64,000 nucleotides of DNA from Modestobacter sp. VKM Ac-2985 (GCF_026967925.1 NZ_JAPVBI010000001.1:1759894-1823893); one strand, 5' to 3'; positions 10,238 to 19,393 are shown, counted from the stretch's first letter. The notes: generated by a model not told the origin, from the letters alone. Numbers and translations: made by a program.

Positions 10238-10351
10238 CATCGGCGCTGGCGCGCAACCCGGCTGCAGTCGGGGCGCCTCGCCCCGGAGCCACCCTGCGCA
10301 GGCGGGCGTGCGCCGGCGCCGATGTACCCGAGCGGCCCGATCCCGGGCCGC
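10238..10351 (+). other. Strongly structured intergenic region before yajC (possible mRNA leader)
   Basis: Bases 10238-10254 pair with 10308-10324 over 17 bp, all Watson-Crick except two G-U pairs. The 53 enclosed bases fold further: GGGGCG (10270-10275), loop CCT, CGCCCC (10279-10284), and a small CCT-GCGC-AGG hairpin near 10293-10302. A second hairpin follows at 10332-10351 (GCGGCCC, six-base loop, GGGCCGC). A TAGACT hexamer (10232-10237) overlaps the ruvB stop, but its predicted start would remove the first bases of the stem. It could be a terminator of ruvCAB, a regulatory leader of yajC-secDF, or both. I do not recognise a known riboswitch. Confidence 0.55.
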
Positions 10352-10392
10352 ACCCACCGCGCGACTCGCTGCGGTAGAGAGGCTCACCCGTC

Positions 10393-10728
10393 GTGGAACA
10401 GTTCTTCCCGTTGATCCTGCTCGTCCTGGCCTTCGGCCTGCTGATCGTGCTGCCCGCCCGGCAGCGCAAGAAGATGCAGGCGAAGGCCGAAGCGCTGCAG
10501 TCCTCGCTGACCGTGGGCACCCCGGTCATGCTGACCAGCGGGATCCACGGCACGGTCGCCTCGCTCGGCGAGGGCATCGTCGGCCTGGAGGTCGCCCCGG
10601 GGGTCGTCATCACCGTCGCCCGCCCGGCGGTCATGGAGATCCGCCAGTCGGCGTCCGGCGCCGTCCCGCCCGAGGGGGCCACCGGCACCATCGACGGCGA
10701 CGGCGACTCCACCGACCGCACCCGCTGA
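10393..10728 (+). CDS. yajC: Sec translocase accessory subunit YajC
   Basis: The product has 111 aa. A single N-terminal membrane helix (PLILLVLAFGLLIVLPARQR, ~6-25) is followed by the conserved cytoplasmic part with GTPVMLTSGIHGTVASL. The last ~25 residues are acidic and disordered. YajC associates with SecD-SecF and the SecYEG channel. The GTG at 10393 is preceded by AGAGAGG about 10 bases upstream. It is followed after 13 bases by secD. Confidence 0.93.
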   Translation: MEQFFPLILLVLAFGLLIVLPARQRKKMQAKAEALQSSLTVGTPVMLTSGIHGTVASLGEGIVGLEVAPGVVITVARPAVMEIRQSASGAVPPEGATGTIDGDGDSTDRTR

Positions 10729-10741
10729 GCCGGGTCGACGC

Positions 10742-12373
10742 ATGGCCGCCCGTCAGCTCTCTGCCCGCCGGTACTTCGCGGCGTTCCTCCTGATCGTCGC
10801 CGGGCTGTACTCCCTGGTCTTCCTCACCGGCGACCAGCGCACCCCGCAGCTCGGTCTCGACCTGCAGGGCGGGACGACGGTGACCCTCGAGGCCCGCACG
10901 CCCGACGGTCAGGCGCCCGACCCCGAGGACCTCGACCTCGCCCGCGAGATCATCGAGCAGCGGGTCAACGGCCTGGGCGTCGCGGAGGCCGAGGTCGTCA
11001 CCGAGGGCAACAGCAACATCGTCATCTCGGTGCCGGGCGAGGACGGCGACCAGGCCCGCGAGCTGGGGGCGACCGCGCAGCTGCGGTTCCGTCCCGTGCT
11101 CGTCGGTCCGGAGCCGGCCGCCACAGACCCTGCCGCCACGGACCCGGCCGCGACCGACCCCGAGGCGACCGATCCCGCGGCCACGGACCCGGCAGCGACC
11201 GACCCCGAGGCGACGGACCCCGCGGCGACGGACCCGGCGGCCACCGAGCCTGCTGTTGCCGACCCGGATGCGCCGGTCGTCACCCAGGAGGAGGCGCTCG
11301 CCGAGTACGCGACGCTCACCTGCGACACGACCACCACCGAGGTCGACCAGCCCGAGTCCTACATCGCTGCGTGTTCCGACGACGGCACCGCGAAGTTCCT
11401 GCTCGGGCCGGCGGTCATCGAGGGCACCGACGTCGCCGACGCCACGGCCGGCACCGAGGTCGGCACCGGTGAGTGGGTCGTCAACCTCGACTTCACGTCC
11501 TCGGGCTCGGCCGCCTGGGCGGACTACACGACGGCCAACGTCGGCAACAACGTGGCGATCACCCTCGACGGGCGGGTCGTCTCCGCGCCGACGATCAACT
11601 CGGCCATCGTGGGTGGCACCACCCAGATCACCGGCAGCTTCGACCAGGCCGCCGCCACCGAGCTGGCCAACCAGCTCAAGTACGGCGCCCTGCCCCTGAC
11701 GTTCAGCCAGGCGACGGCGCAGACCGTCACCACCGAGCTGGGCGAGGAGCAGCTGCGCGCCGGGCTCATCGCCGGCGGGATCGGCGTCGCGCTGGTGTTC
11801 GTCTACGCGCTGCTGTACTACCGGCTGCTCGGCCTGGTGATGATCGCCAGCCTGATCCTCTCGGCGGTGGTCGTCTACGCCTGCCTGGTCCTGCTCAGCC
11901 GGGAGATCGGCTTCGCGCTGAGCCTCGCCGGGATCGCCGGGTTCATCGTGTCCATCGGCATCACGGCCGACTCGTTCGTCGTCTACTTCGAACGGCTCAA
12001 GGACGAGGTGCGCGAGGGGCGCAGCCTGCGCAGCGCCACGCCGCGCGCCTGGGTGCGGGCCCGCCGGACGATCCTGTCCGCCGACGCGGTCAGCTTCCTC
12101 GCCGCGGCCATCCTCTACTGGCTGGCCATCGGTGACGTGAAGGGCTTCGCGTTCACCCTGGGCCTGTCCACGGTGCTCGACCTGATCGTCGTCTTCCTCT
12201 TCACCCACCCGCTGATGGTGGTGCTCAGCCGGTTCAAGGGACTCGGGACCAACCGCTTCTCCGGGCTGGGCCGGGTGGACCACAGCCGGCGACCGGTCCA
12301 GCCGACACGGAGCGACCGCGAGCTGGTCGGCGCAGCCACCGGCAGCAGCAGCATGAACGGGAGCAATCGATGA
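10742..12373 (+). CDS. secD: Protein translocase subunit SecD
   Basis: The product has 543 aa. TM1 spans residues ~11-30, followed by the D1 motif GLDLQGGT. The periplasmic P1 domain contains an inserted tandem repeat (residues 126-170). A C-terminal bundle of five helices includes the D4-type motif GITADSFVVYFERLKDE. SecD uses the proton motive force with SecF to pull exported proteins through SecYEG. The length is ordinary for actinobacteria once the repeat insertion is allowed for. The TGA overlaps the secF ATG. Confidence 0.96.
   Translation: MAARQLSARRYFAAFLLIVAGLYSLVFLTGDQRTPQLGLDLQGGTTVTLEARTPDGQAPDPEDLDLAREIIEQRVNGLGVAEAEVVTEGNSNIVISVPGEDGDQARELGATAQLRFRPVLVGPEPAATDPAATDPAATDPEATDPAATDPAATDPEATDPAATDPAATEPAVADPDAPVVTQEEALAEYATLTCDTTTTEVDQPESYIAACSDDGTAKFLLGPAVIEGTDVADATAGTEVGTGEWVVNLDFTSSGSAAWADYTTANVGNNVAITLDGRVVSAPTINSAIVGGTTQITGSFDQAAATELANQLKYGALPLTFSQATAQTVTTELGEEQLRAGLIAGGIGVALVFVYALLYYRLLGLVMIASLILSAVVVYACLVLLSREIGFALSLAGIAGFIVSIGITADSFVVYFERLKDEVREGRSLRSATPRAWVRARRTILSADAVSFLAAAILYWLAIGDVKGFAFTLGLSTVLDLIVVFLFTHPLMVVLSRFKGLGTNRFSGLGRVDHSRRPVQPTRSDRELVGAATGSSSMNGSNR
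11117..11251 (+). repeat. 15-bp minisatellite in secD, nine copies
   Basis: Nine in-frame 15-bp units each encode A/E-A-T-D-P; the last reads AATEP. Units 4 and 7 start with Glu, the others with Ala. Third-codon positions vary between units, so the amino acid pattern is kept better than the DNA. The insert lies in the extracytoplasmic P1 domain, at residues 126-170, as a Pro/Asp/Thr-rich flexible arm. Confidence 0.95.
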
Positions 12374-13908
12374 CCCCCCGCGACCGCACCGGCGCTGACG
12401 GCGCCGGCCCCCAGGGCCACGGCTGGGGAGAGGACGCCCCGGCGGAGCAGGGCCCGGCCGTGCGCCCGGATGGCACTGCCACGCGGACCTCCGCCGAGCC
12501 GCTGGCGCGGTCGGCCGACGAGTCCGTGCCTGCCGATCAGCTCGACACCGAGGAGTCGGACGGCGAGGAGGTCGACGGCGAGGACGTCGACGACTCCGAC
12601 GTCCGCGACGAGGCGGCCGGTGACAGCACTGGCGACCAGGCGCTCGCCGACGCCGGGCTCCCCGCCGAGGGGACGGTCCCGGGTGCCGCCCGGACACGCC
12701 CTCGGGCGTCCCTGGCGCACCGGCTCTACAACGGCGAGGTCGGCCTCGACGTGGTCGGCCGTCGGCGCTTCTGGTTCCGGGTCACCGCCGTCGTGATGCT
12801 GCTGTGCGTCGCGGCCATGGTGTTCCGCGGGTTCAACTTCGGCATCGAGTTCGCCGGCGGGAACAGCGTGCGGGTGCCGGCCACCAGTGCCGAGCTCGGC
12901 GAGGTCCGCGATGCGGCCGAAGAGGCCGGAGCCCAGGTCTCCAGCGCCCAGGTGGTCGGTGGCGACTCCGTCCTGCTGCGCACCAGTGCGCTGGACAACG
13001 AGACCGAGACGGCCGTGGTCGCCGCGGTCGCCGACGCTGCCGGCGTGGACCCCTCCCAGGTCAGCCCGCAGTCGGTGAGCGCGGACTGGGGCGGCAACGT
13101 CACCAACCAGGCGCTGATCGCGCTGGCCGTCTTCCTGGTCGCGGTGGTGGCCTTCCTGGCCATCCGGTTCCGACCGACGATGGCGATCGCCGCGATCGTC
13201 GCCCTGCTGCACGACATCGTCGTCACCGCAGGGATCTACGCACTGATCGGCTTCGAGGTCTCGCCCTCGACGGTCATCGGGCTGCTGACGATCCTGGGCT
13301 TCTCGCTCTACGACACCGTCGTGGTGTTCGACAAGGTCGACGAGAACACCAAGGACCTCGACAAGAACGCCCGGTCCACCTACGGCGAGGCCGCGAACCT
13401 CGCGGTGAACCAGACGCTGATGCGCTCGGTCAACACCTCGGTCATCGCGCTGCTGCCGGTCGCCGGGCTGCTGTTCGTCGGCGCCGGGCTGCTGGGAGCC
13501 GGCACGCTGAAGGACCTCGCCCTGGTCCTCTTCGTCGGTCTGGCCGCCGGCACGTACAGCTCCATCTTCCTGGCCACGCCGGTGCTCTCCGAGCTGGAGG
13601 AACGCCGGCCAGAGCAGCAGGCGCTGCGCCGGCGGGTGCTGGCCCGCCGGTCGGCCGAGGCCCGCCAGGGCGGTGTGCGGGTCGACGCCCCCGTGGCGAC
13701 GGCCCGGCGGGGGAGCGGGGCGACCCGGCGCAGCGCGGTGGCGGTCGCCGAGCGGGAGGACGCCCTGCCGAGTCAGCCGATGGCCGACGTGCAGATCGAG
13801 TCGCCGGCCTCGGTGCGCCCGAGTGCCCGGGGCGGGACGACCACCCCGCGGCCCGGTCAGCGGCCGAGCCGGCCGGGGCAGCGTCCGGCAGGCCGGAAGC
13901 GACGGTGA
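12370..13908 (+). CDS. secF: Protein translocase subunit SecF with long charged tails
   Basis: The product has 512 aa, longer than a minimal SecF (~320 aa). The first ~110 residues are acidic and disordered (for example ESDGEEVDGEDVDDSD). The SecF core starts with TM1 at ~141-158, then the FGIEFAGGNSVRV block and the D4 motif GFSLYDTVVVFDKVDEN in the C-terminal bundle. The last ~110 residues are basic and Arg/Pro-rich, ending [10 protein letters not shown]. The core works with SecD in export; the roles of the tails are unknown. The ATG overlaps the secD stop, and the secF stop overlaps the apt GTG. Confidence 0.95.
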   Translation: MTPRDRTGADGAGPQGHGWGEDAPAEQGPAVRPDGTATRTSAEPLARSADESVPADQLDTEESDGEEVDGEDVDDSDVRDEAAGDSTGDQALADAGLPAEGTVPGAARTRPRASLAHRLYNGEVGLDVVGRRRFWFRVTAVVMLLCVAAMVFRGFNFGIEFAGGNSVRVPATSAELGEVRDAAEEAGAQVSSAQVVGGDSVLLRTSALDNETETAVVAAVADAAGVDPSQVSPQSVSADWGGNVTNQALIALAVFLVAVVAFLAIRFRPTMAIAAIVALLHDIVVTAGIYALIGFEVSPSTVIGLLTILGFSLYDTVVVFDKVDENTKDLDKNARSTYGEAANLAVNQTLMRSVNTSVIALLPVAGLLFVGAGLLGAGTLKDLALVLFVGLAAGTYSSIFLATPVLSELEERRPEQQALRRRVLARRSAEARQGGVRVDAPVATARRGSGATRRSAVAVAEREDALPSQPMADVQIESPASVRPSARGGTTTPRPGQRPSRPGQRPAGRKRR

Positions 13909-14492
13909 GCGCCGTCCGGGACGGGGAGCTGCCGATCGAGGAGTTGATCGCCAGCTTCTCGGTGGACGTGCCCGACTTCCCCGAGCCCGGGGTGCTCTTC
14001 CGCGACCTGACGCCGGTGTTCGCCGATGCAGGCGCGTTCCGGCGGGTCGTCGACGCGCTCACCGAGCCCGCCGACGTCGATCCGCGGGCGGCTGCGCTGG
14101 GCCGGGCCGACGGTGGGCCGGGCTTCGACGTGGTCGCCGGCGTGGAGGCCCGCGGGTTCCTGCTCGCGGCCGCCGTCGCGCTGGACGCCGGGACCGGTGT
14201 GCTCCCGGTGCGCAAGGCCGGCAAGCTGCCTCGCGAGGTCGTCACGGCCGAGTACGTGCTGGAGTACGGGACGGCGACCCTCGAGCTGCACGCCGACTCG
14301 ATCACCCCGGGCCAGCGCGTGCTGCTCGTCGACGACGTCCTGGCCACCGGCGGCACGCTGGAGGCGGCCATCGCGCTGGTCGAACAGCTCGGCGGCGTGG
14401 TCACCGCGGTCGCCGTCGTCGTGGAGCTCATGGCCCTCGGCGGGCGGGAGCGCCTCGCCCCGCACCCGGTCCACGCGCTCTGGCGGGTCTGA
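13905..14492 (+). CDS. apt: Adenine phosphoribosyltransferase
   Basis: The product has 195 aa. The type I PRTase signature [14 protein letters not shown] (around residue 135) binds PRPP. The N-terminal segment [16 protein letters not shown] and the [16 protein letters not shown] loop are typical of Apt. It salvages adenine to AMP. About 12 extra residues ([12 protein letters not shown]) sit before the VAGVEARG loop. The order secD-secF-apt-rel is conserved in actinobacteria. The GTG start overlaps the secF stop. Confidence 0.95.
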   Translation: MSAVRDGELPIEELIASFSVDVPDFPEPGVLFRDLTPVFADAGAFRRVVDALTEPADVDPRAAALGRADGGPGFDVVAGVEARGFLLAAAVALDAGTGVLPVRKAGKLPREVVTAEYVLEYGTATLELHADSITPGQRVLLVDDVLATGGTLEAAIALVEQLGGVVTAVAVVVELMALGGRERLAPHPVHALWRV

Positions 14493-14549
14493 GCCCGACC
14501 TCACCCCATCCCGGGTGAGCGCAGGGGGCGCGACCCGGTGGGGCGCGGC

Positions 14550-14555
14550 TAGCAT
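14550..14555 (+). promoter_or_regulatory. -10 element of the rel promoter
   Basis: TAGCAT predicts a transcription start near 14562 and a leader of about 30 bases that contains AGGAG (14583-14587). It also contains an ATG (14554) in frame with rel, which should therefore not be the start codon. No -35 box was clear. Confidence 0.5.
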
Positions 14556-14592
14556 GGGCAGGGTCTACCTCCTCAACAGTGCAGGAGCACCC

Positions 14593-16998
14593 GTGGCCTC
14601 TGACGTCGTCGCACCGCAGACGTCCGGCGCGCCCGCCGTCGAGGAGGCGCCGCCCCGCGTGCCGCTGCCCGAGCGGCCCGCCGTCCGTCGCCCCGACGAC
14701 GTGGCCCCCGAGCCGGGCGGGGAAGCCGAGACCGCGCCCCGCCGCCGGGTCCGCGACCGGCTGGCCCGGCGGATCGTCGCCGGGCAGCGCTCCACCGGCA
14801 TCCGTCCGGTGCTGGAGCCGCTCTCTGTGCTGCACCGGCAGAGCCACCCGAAGGCCGACCTCGCCCTGCTGCAGCGCGCCTACGACGTCGCCGAGGAGGC
14901 GCACGCCGAGCAGAAGCGCAAGAGCGGTGATCCCTACATCACGCATCCGCTCGCCGTCGCCACCGTGCTCGCCGGCCTCGGCATGGACACCACGACGCTG
15001 GTCGCCGCCCTGCTGCACGACACGGTCGAGGACACCGGAACCACGCTGGAGTCGATCACCGCCGACTTCGGACCGCAGGTCGCCCATCTCGTCGACGGCG
15101 TCACCAAGATCGACAAGGTCAAGTTCGGTGACGGTGCGCAGGCGGAGACGATCCGCAAGATGATCGTCGCGATGTCCCGTGACCCGCGGGTGCTGGTGAT
15201 CAAGCTGGCCGACCGGCTGCACAACATGCGCACGCTGCGCTTCCTCCCGCCGGAGAAGCAGGAGAAGAAGGCGCGCGAGACGCTGGAGATCCTCGCCCCG
15301 CTGGCCCACCGGCTGGGCATGAACACGATCAAGTGGGAGCTCGAGGACCTGGCCTTCGCCACCCTCTACCCCAAGCGGTACGACGAGATCGTGCGGCTGG
15401 TGGCCGAGCGGGCGCCGTCCCGGGACACCTACCTGGCCGAGGTCACCTCGGCGGTGACCGAGCAGCTCAAGGCGGCCAAGATCGAGGCCGCCGTCACCGG
15501 CCGACCGAAGCACTACTACTCGATCTACCAGAAGATGATCGTCCGCGGCCGGGACTTCACCGACATCTGGGACCTGGTCGGCATCCGGATCCTGGTCGAC
15601 TCCGTCCGCGACGTGTACGCCGCACTCGGCATCATGCACGCGCACTGGCAGCCGGTACCCGGCCGGTTCAAGGACTTCGTGGCGATGCCGAAGTTCAACA
15701 TGTACCAGTCGCTGCACACCACGGTGATCGGCCCGCAGGGCAAGCCGGTGGAGCTGCAGATCCGCACGCACGACATGCACCGCACCGCCGAGTACGGGAT
15801 CGCGGCGCACTGGAAGTACAAGGAGAAGGCCCGGGCGGCCGGCGGCAAGGCCGACCTCACCCCGGCCCCGGGCGCCCCGGGCGACGACATGCTGTGGCTG
15901 CGCCAGCTGCTGGACTGGCAGCGCGAGGCGCAGGAGCCCGGCGAGTTCCTGGAGACGCTGCGCTACGACCTCGGTCCGCAGGAGGTCTTCGTCTTCACGC
16001 CCAAGGGCGACGTGATCAGCCTGCCGGGGGAGTCGACCCCGGTCGACTTCGCCTACGCGGTGCACACCGAGGTCGGGCACCGGTGCATCGGTGCCCGGGT
16101 CAACGGCAACCTGGTGTCCCTGGACAGCCGACTGTCCAACGGCGACGTCGTGGAGGTCTTCACCTCCCGGTCGCCGAGCGCCGCCCCCTCGAAGGACTGG
16201 CTGACCTTCGTCGGCAGCTCCCGGGCCCGCACCAAGATCCGCCAGTGGTTCACCAAGGAGCGTCGCGAGGACGCCGTCGAGGCGGGCAAGGACGCACTGA
16301 CCAAGGCGATGCGCAAGGCCGGCCTGCCGCTGCAGCGCCTGCTCGGCGGGGAGTCGCTGGCCACCCTCGCGGCCGACCTGCACTACCCCGACGTCAGCGC
16401 GCTGTACGCGGCGGTGGGGGAGAACCAGGTCTCGGCGCACTCGCTGGTCGAGAAGCTGATCACCGCCCTGGGCGGGTCGGAGGGCGCGGCCGAGGACATC
16501 GCCGAGACGGCGATCCCGACGAAGCGCACCGTCGCCCGCACCGCCAGCGGTGACCCGGGCGTCGTCGTGCACGGCATGACCGACGTGTGGGCCAAGCTGG
16601 CCAAGTGCTGCACGCCGGTGCCCGGCGACGAGATCCTCGGCTTCGTGACCCGCGGTGGCGGCGTGAGCGTCCACCGCACCGACTGCACCAACGCCGCGGA
16701 CCTGCAGGCCAAGCCGGAGCGGCTGGTCGAGGTCGACTGGGCCTCCCAGCCCGGCGCCGTGTTCCTCGTCGCGATCCAGGTGGAGGCGCTGGACCGGCAC
16801 CGGCTGCTCTCCGACGTCACCCGGGCGCTGGCCGACGAACGGGTCAACATCTTGTCCGCCTCGGTGCAGACCAGCCGCGACCGGGTGGCGATCAGCCGGT
16901 TCACCTTCGAGCTGGCCGACCCGGCGCACCTGGGCGCGGTGCTGCAGACCGTCCGCAACGTCGACGGCGTCTTCGACGTGGAGCGCGTCACCGCCTGA
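14593..16998 (+). CDS. rel: Bifunctional (p)ppGpp synthetase/hydrolase, Rel
   Basis: The product has 801 aa. The HD hydrolase domain has HPLAVATVL (His118) and [10 protein letters not shown] plus [10 protein letters not shown]. The synthetase domain carries [28 protein letters not shown] and [14 protein letters not shown] ([15 protein letters not shown]), the zinc-finger region ([16 protein letters not shown]) and the ACT domain follow. Intact HD residues argue for a bifunctional enzyme. The GTG at 14593 was chosen because AGGAG lies 5 bases upstream; the ATG at 14554 falls inside the -10 hexamer. Rel controls the stringent response. Confidence 0.96.
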   Translation: MASDVVAPQTSGAPAVEEAPPRVPLPERPAVRRPDDVAPEPGGEAETAPRRRVRDRLARRIVAGQRSTGIRPVLEPLSVLHRQSHPKADLALLQRAYDVAEEAHAEQKRKSGDPYITHPLAVATVLAGLGMDTTTLVAALLHDTVEDTGTTLESITADFGPQVAHLVDGVTKIDKVKFGDGAQAETIRKMIVAMSRDPRVLVIKLADRLHNMRTLRFLPPEKQEKKARETLEILAPLAHRLGMNTIKWELEDLAFATLYPKRYDEIVRLVAERAPSRDTYLAEVTSAVTEQLKAAKIEAAVTGRPKHYYSIYQKMIVRGRDFTDIWDLVGIRILVDSVRDVYAALGIMHAHWQPVPGRFKDFVAMPKFNMYQSLHTTVIGPQGKPVELQIRTHDMHRTAEYGIAAHWKYKEKARAAGGKADLTPAPGAPGDDMLWLRQLLDWQREAQEPGEFLETLRYDLGPQEVFVFTPKGDVISLPGESTPVDFAYAVHTEVGHRCIGARVNGNLVSLDSRLSNGDVVEVFTSRSPSAAPSKDWLTFVGSSRARTKIRQWFTKERREDAVEAGKDALTKAMRKAGLPLQRLLGGESLATLAADLHYPDVSALYAAVGENQVSAHSLVEKLITALGGSEGAAEDIAETAIPTKRTVARTASGDPGVVVHGMTDVWAKLAKCCTPVPGDEILGFVTRGGGVSVHRTDCTNAADLQAKPERLVEVDWASQPGAVFLVAIQVEALDRHRLLSDVTRALADERVNILSASVQTSRDRVAISRFTFELADPAHLGAVLQTVRNVDGVFDVERVTA

Positions 16999-17000
16999 GG

Positions 17001-17060
17001 GAGGACCCCGCAGCTCCCCGCGTTCGGCGCGGGCCCTGCAGCGGGGCCGGAGTCGTCCTC
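17001..17060. repeat. Intergenic hairpin repeat, copy 2 (bidirectional terminator)
   Basis: It lies between the convergent ends of rel and the methyltransferase gene. Nested stems are visible: GAGGAC (17001-17006) with GTCCTC (17055-17060), CCCCGC (17006-17011) with GCGGGG (17041-17046), and CCCGCG (17017-17022), loop TTCGG, CGCGGG (17028-17033). The block 17021-17049 is the same as 39981-40010 apart from one extra C in the latter. Confidence 0.7.
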
Positions 17061-17703
17061 AGGGGAGCCGGGTGGCGACGACGGCGTACAGCGGGTCGCC
17101 GGTGCCCGGCGGGGTGCGCAGCGTGACCGTCGGCTCGGTGAACCAGCCGCTGCGCCGCACCAGCTCCGCGACCACGGCCCCGTGCTGCCGATCGTCGGTG
17201 GCCAGCCAGCCGCGGACGGCCTTGGTGGGGAAGCAGCGGTTGGAGAACGTGACCGCCAGGCGGCCGCCGGGGCGCAGCACCCGGCCGACGTCGGTGAGCA
17301 CCTCGACGGGCCGGGTGAGGTAGTCGATCGACACGCAGCAGACGGCCGCGTCGACGTCCCCGTCGGGCAAGGGGATGCGCGGGTCGGCGTTCAGGTCGTG
17401 CACCAGCCGCTGGGTGGCCGCCGGGTTGGCGGCCAGCTCCTCGTCGTTCATGCCGAGCACCACGAGCTCGGCGGGGGGCGTGCGGAAGTGCGACACCCAC
17501 GAGGACATCAGGTCCAGCACCCGCGTCGGTCGGGGTGCGGCGCCGTCGATGGCCAGCTCGGCGTACAGCTCACCGACGGCGGCGATCGCACCCTCGTCGA
17601 TGTGCGTGACGAGCCGGGGCCGGTCGTAGAACCCGGCGTCCGGCCCGTCGTCGCTGCGGTCGAAGAAGCCCGGCGGGAAGCCTGCGTACCGGTCGGCGTC
17701 CAT
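17059..17703 (-). CDS. Class I SAM-dependent methyltransferase domain protein
   Basis: The product has 214 aa. The SAM-binding motif I is seen as RVLDLMSSW near residue 61, followed by an acidic strand end (VLGMNDEELAANP), then VDAAVCCVSIDYL and the post-motif LRPGGRLAVTFSNRCF. This is the Rossmann methyltransferase pattern, but nothing visible fixes the substrate. A CACACT hexamer 6 bases before the ATG could give a leaderless transcript. The gene is convergent with rel and stands alone. Confidence 0.8.
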   Translation of the reverse strand: MDADRYAGFPPGFFDRSDDGPDAGFYDRPRLVTHIDEGAIAAVGELYAELAIDGAAPRPTRVLDLMSSWVSHFRTPPAELVVLGMNDEELAANPAATQRLVHDLNADPRIPLPDGDVDAAVCCVSIDYLTRPVEVLTDVGRVLRPGGRLAVTFSNRCFPTKAVRGWLATDDRQHGAVVAELVRRSGWFTEPTVTLRTPPGTGDPLYAVVATRLP

Positions 17704-17709
17704 CGCGCC

Positions 17710-17715
17710 TCAGTG
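17710..17715 (-). promoter_or_regulatory. -10 element of the methyltransferase gene (leaderless type)
   Basis: On the minus strand CACACT (17715-17710) is separated by six bases from the ATG at 17703. There is no Shine-Dalgarno sequence. The first base departs from the TANNNT pattern, so support is modest. Confidence 0.35.
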
Positions 17716-17744
17716 TGCGGGTGGCGGCGCCGCCCCGCGAACGG

Positions 17745-18548
17745 TCAGGGTGCGGCGACGGTGGTCGACTCGATCGTCACCGGCTGGGCCGGCGGACCGT
17801 CGGTGGCGCCGCCCTCGATGCCGGCGGCCGCGATGGCGTCCAGCGTCGCGAGCCCGGCCTCGTCGATGGTGCCGACGACGGTGTAGTCCGGCTGCAGCTG
17901 GCTGTCGGCGTAGACCAGGAAGAACTGGCTGGCGTCGGTGCCCTGCCCGGCGTTGGCCATCGCCAGGGTGCCGCGCGGGTAGGTCTCCGAGCCGGTCACC
18001 TGGGTGGGGAAGTCGTAGGTGGGGCCGCCGGTGCCGGTGCCGCTGGGGTCACCGCACTGCAGCACGCTCAGGCCGCCGCTGGTCAGCCGGTGGCAGGGCG
18101 TGTCCGCGAAGAACTCCTGCTCCGCCAGGTAGACCATGCTCGCCGAGGCGCAGGGGGCGTTCGCCTGGTCCAGGGTCAGCCCGATGTCACCGGCGGAGGT
18201 GGCCAGCGTCAGGTTCGTGGTGCCGGTCGTCGGCACCTCTGCCGGTGGGATGCCGACGTCGGTGAGGGTCTCGCTGCCGGAGGTGTCCGGGACGAACTCG
18301 CACGTCCCGTCGCTGCCGTCGACGACCGGGGCCGCGGTGGTGGCCTCGGGGGTGGCCGTGGTGTCCGCGGGCTCGTCGTCGCCGAGGCCGATGACGATGA
18401 AGACCGCCCCGGCCACGGCGAGGAGGGCCAGGACGGCCACCCCGATCAGCGTGTTGCGTCGGCGCTTCTGGGCGAGCTCCTCGCGGCGCTCGAGCTGCCG
18501 CTGCAGCCGTCGCTGCGCGGCCTGACGACGCTGCTTGTTGGTCGGCAC
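17745..18548 (-). CDS. Membrane-anchored cyclophilin-type peptidyl-prolyl isomerase
   Basis: The product has 267 aa. A basic N-terminus is followed by one membrane helix (~34-56), an Asp/Thr/Ala-rich linker and an extracytoplasmic cyclophilin domain. Recognisable motifs are PCHRLTSGGLSVLQCGDP and LAMANAGQGTDASQFFLVY, matching the FHR, GGD and MANxGxxTxxSQFF blocks. The cysteines at C-E-F, APC, PCH and QCG could form disulfides outside the cell. It likely assists folding of exported proteins. The GTG at 18548 (VPTNKQRRQAAQRR) was preferred because upstream codons look non-coding; a GAGAAGA stretch precedes it. Confidence 0.88.
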   Translation of the reverse strand: MPTNKQRRQAAQRRLQRQLERREELAQKRRRNTLIGVAVLALLAVAGAVFIVIGLGDDEPADTTATPEATTAAPVVDGSDGTCEFVPDTSGSETLTDVGIPPAEVPTTGTTNLTLATSAGDIGLTLDQANAPCASASMVYLAEQEFFADTPCHRLTSGGLSVLQCGDPSGTGTGGPTYDFPTQVTGSETYPRGTLAMANAGQGTDASQFFLVYADSQLQPDYTVVGTIDEAGLATLDAIAAAGIEGGATDGPPAQPVTIESTTVAAP

Positions 18549-18611
18549 TCTTCTCGGGCTCCTCGGGCTCTGCGCTCTGCCGCCGGTGGTCGCGGCCCCG
18601 GGCCGCGTGCC

Positions 18612-18643
18612 CACACCGCGGTGTGTGTCGAGTGCGGAGTGTA
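18612..18643 (-). promoter_or_regulatory. Promoter region of the cyclophilin gene with a 14-bp palindrome
   Basis: On the minus strand a TACACT -10 hexamer (18643-18638) is followed by the perfect palindrome CACACCGCGGTGTG (18612-18625) near the expected start of transcription. The palindrome could be an operator or just a GC-rich hairpin in the leader. The responsible regulator is unknown. Confidence 0.35.
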
Positions 18644-18697
18644 GGTGGGCTGCCTGTCCGGACCCTGGCAGCGCCAGTTGGGCGGATCTCGCCCGCG

Positions 18698-18703
18698 TAA
18701 CCT
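18698..18703 (+). promoter_or_regulatory. -10 element of a leaderless promoter
   Basis: TAACCT lies 6 bases before the GTG at 18710. There is no Shine-Dalgarno sequence. The mRNA probably begins at the start codon. Confidence 0.55.
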
Positions 18704-18709
18704 GCACGG

Positions 18710-19393
18710 GTGCTCATCCGCTCCTTCCCCGCCGGCGCGTTCGGCACCAACTGCTACGCCGTCGCTCCCGGGCCTGGGCAGGAGTGCGTCGTCGTCGACC
18801 CGGGGATGGACGCGGTGGAGCCGCTGGCCCGGATGCTCGCCGACGACGGGCTCAAGCCGGTCGCCGTCGTGCTGACCCACGGCCACCTGGACCACACCTT
18901 CTCCGTGCTGCCGGTCTGCTCCGGCTACGACATCCCCGCCTACCTGCACCCCGAGGACAGCGGCATGCTGTCGGACCCGGCGCGCTGGCACGGTCCGCAG
19001 CTCGCCCCGCTGATCACCGGCGTGCAGCTCCCGGACCCGGCCGACGTCCTGCCGTTGGCCGACGGGACGACGATCTCGCTGGCCGGCGTCGACCTGACCG
19101 TGCGGCACGCGCCGGGGCACACCCGGGGCTCGGTGGTCTTCTCCCTGGACCTGGGGGAGGCGCCCGGTCTGCTCGCCGGTGACGTGCTCTTCGCCGGCTC
19201 GGTCGGCCGGGTCGACCTCCCCGGCGGCTCCTGGGAGGACATGCTCGGCTCGCTGCGCGACGTCGTCCTGCCGCTGGACGACGAGACCGTCGTCCTCCCC
19301 GGGCACGGGCCGGCCACCACGATCGGGCGCGAACGCGCCACCAACCCGTACCTCGCGGAGGCCGCGAGTGCGCCGAAGGGACGAGGACTGTGA
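18710..19393 (+). CDS. Metallo-beta-lactamase-fold hydrolase (glyoxalase II-like)
   Basis: The product has 227 aa. The metal motif THGHLDHT (HxHxDH) is present near residue 56, with later ligands in [30 protein letters not shown] and [11 protein letters not shown]. This is the GloB/YcbL subgroup of the MBL fold. Thioester hydrolysis (such as hydroxyacyl-glutathione or another thiol ester) is the family expectation; the real substrate in an actinobacterium using mycothiol is uncertain. It stands between the cyclophilin gene and hisS, as in mycobacteria. Confidence 0.88.
   Translation: MLIRSFPAGAFGTNCYAVAPGPGQECVVVDPGMDAVEPLARMLADDGLKPVAVVLTHGHLDHTFSVLPVCSGYDIPAYLHPEDSGMLSDPARWHGPQLAPLITGVQLPDPADVLPLADGTTISLAGVDLTVRHAPGHTRGSVVFSLDLGEAPGLLAGDVLFAGSVGRVDLPGGSWEDMLGSLRDVVLPLDDETVVLPGHGPATTIGRERATNPYLAEAASAPKGRGL

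Noticed and set aside
11117-11251. CRISPR-like array in secD
   Set aside because: Units are 15 bp, contiguous, in frame and lack spacers; this is a coding minisatellite.
14554-14592. ATG at 14554 as the rel start
   Set aside because: The ATG is part of the TAGCAT -10 hexamer, and the GTG at 14593 has a good AGGAG upstream.
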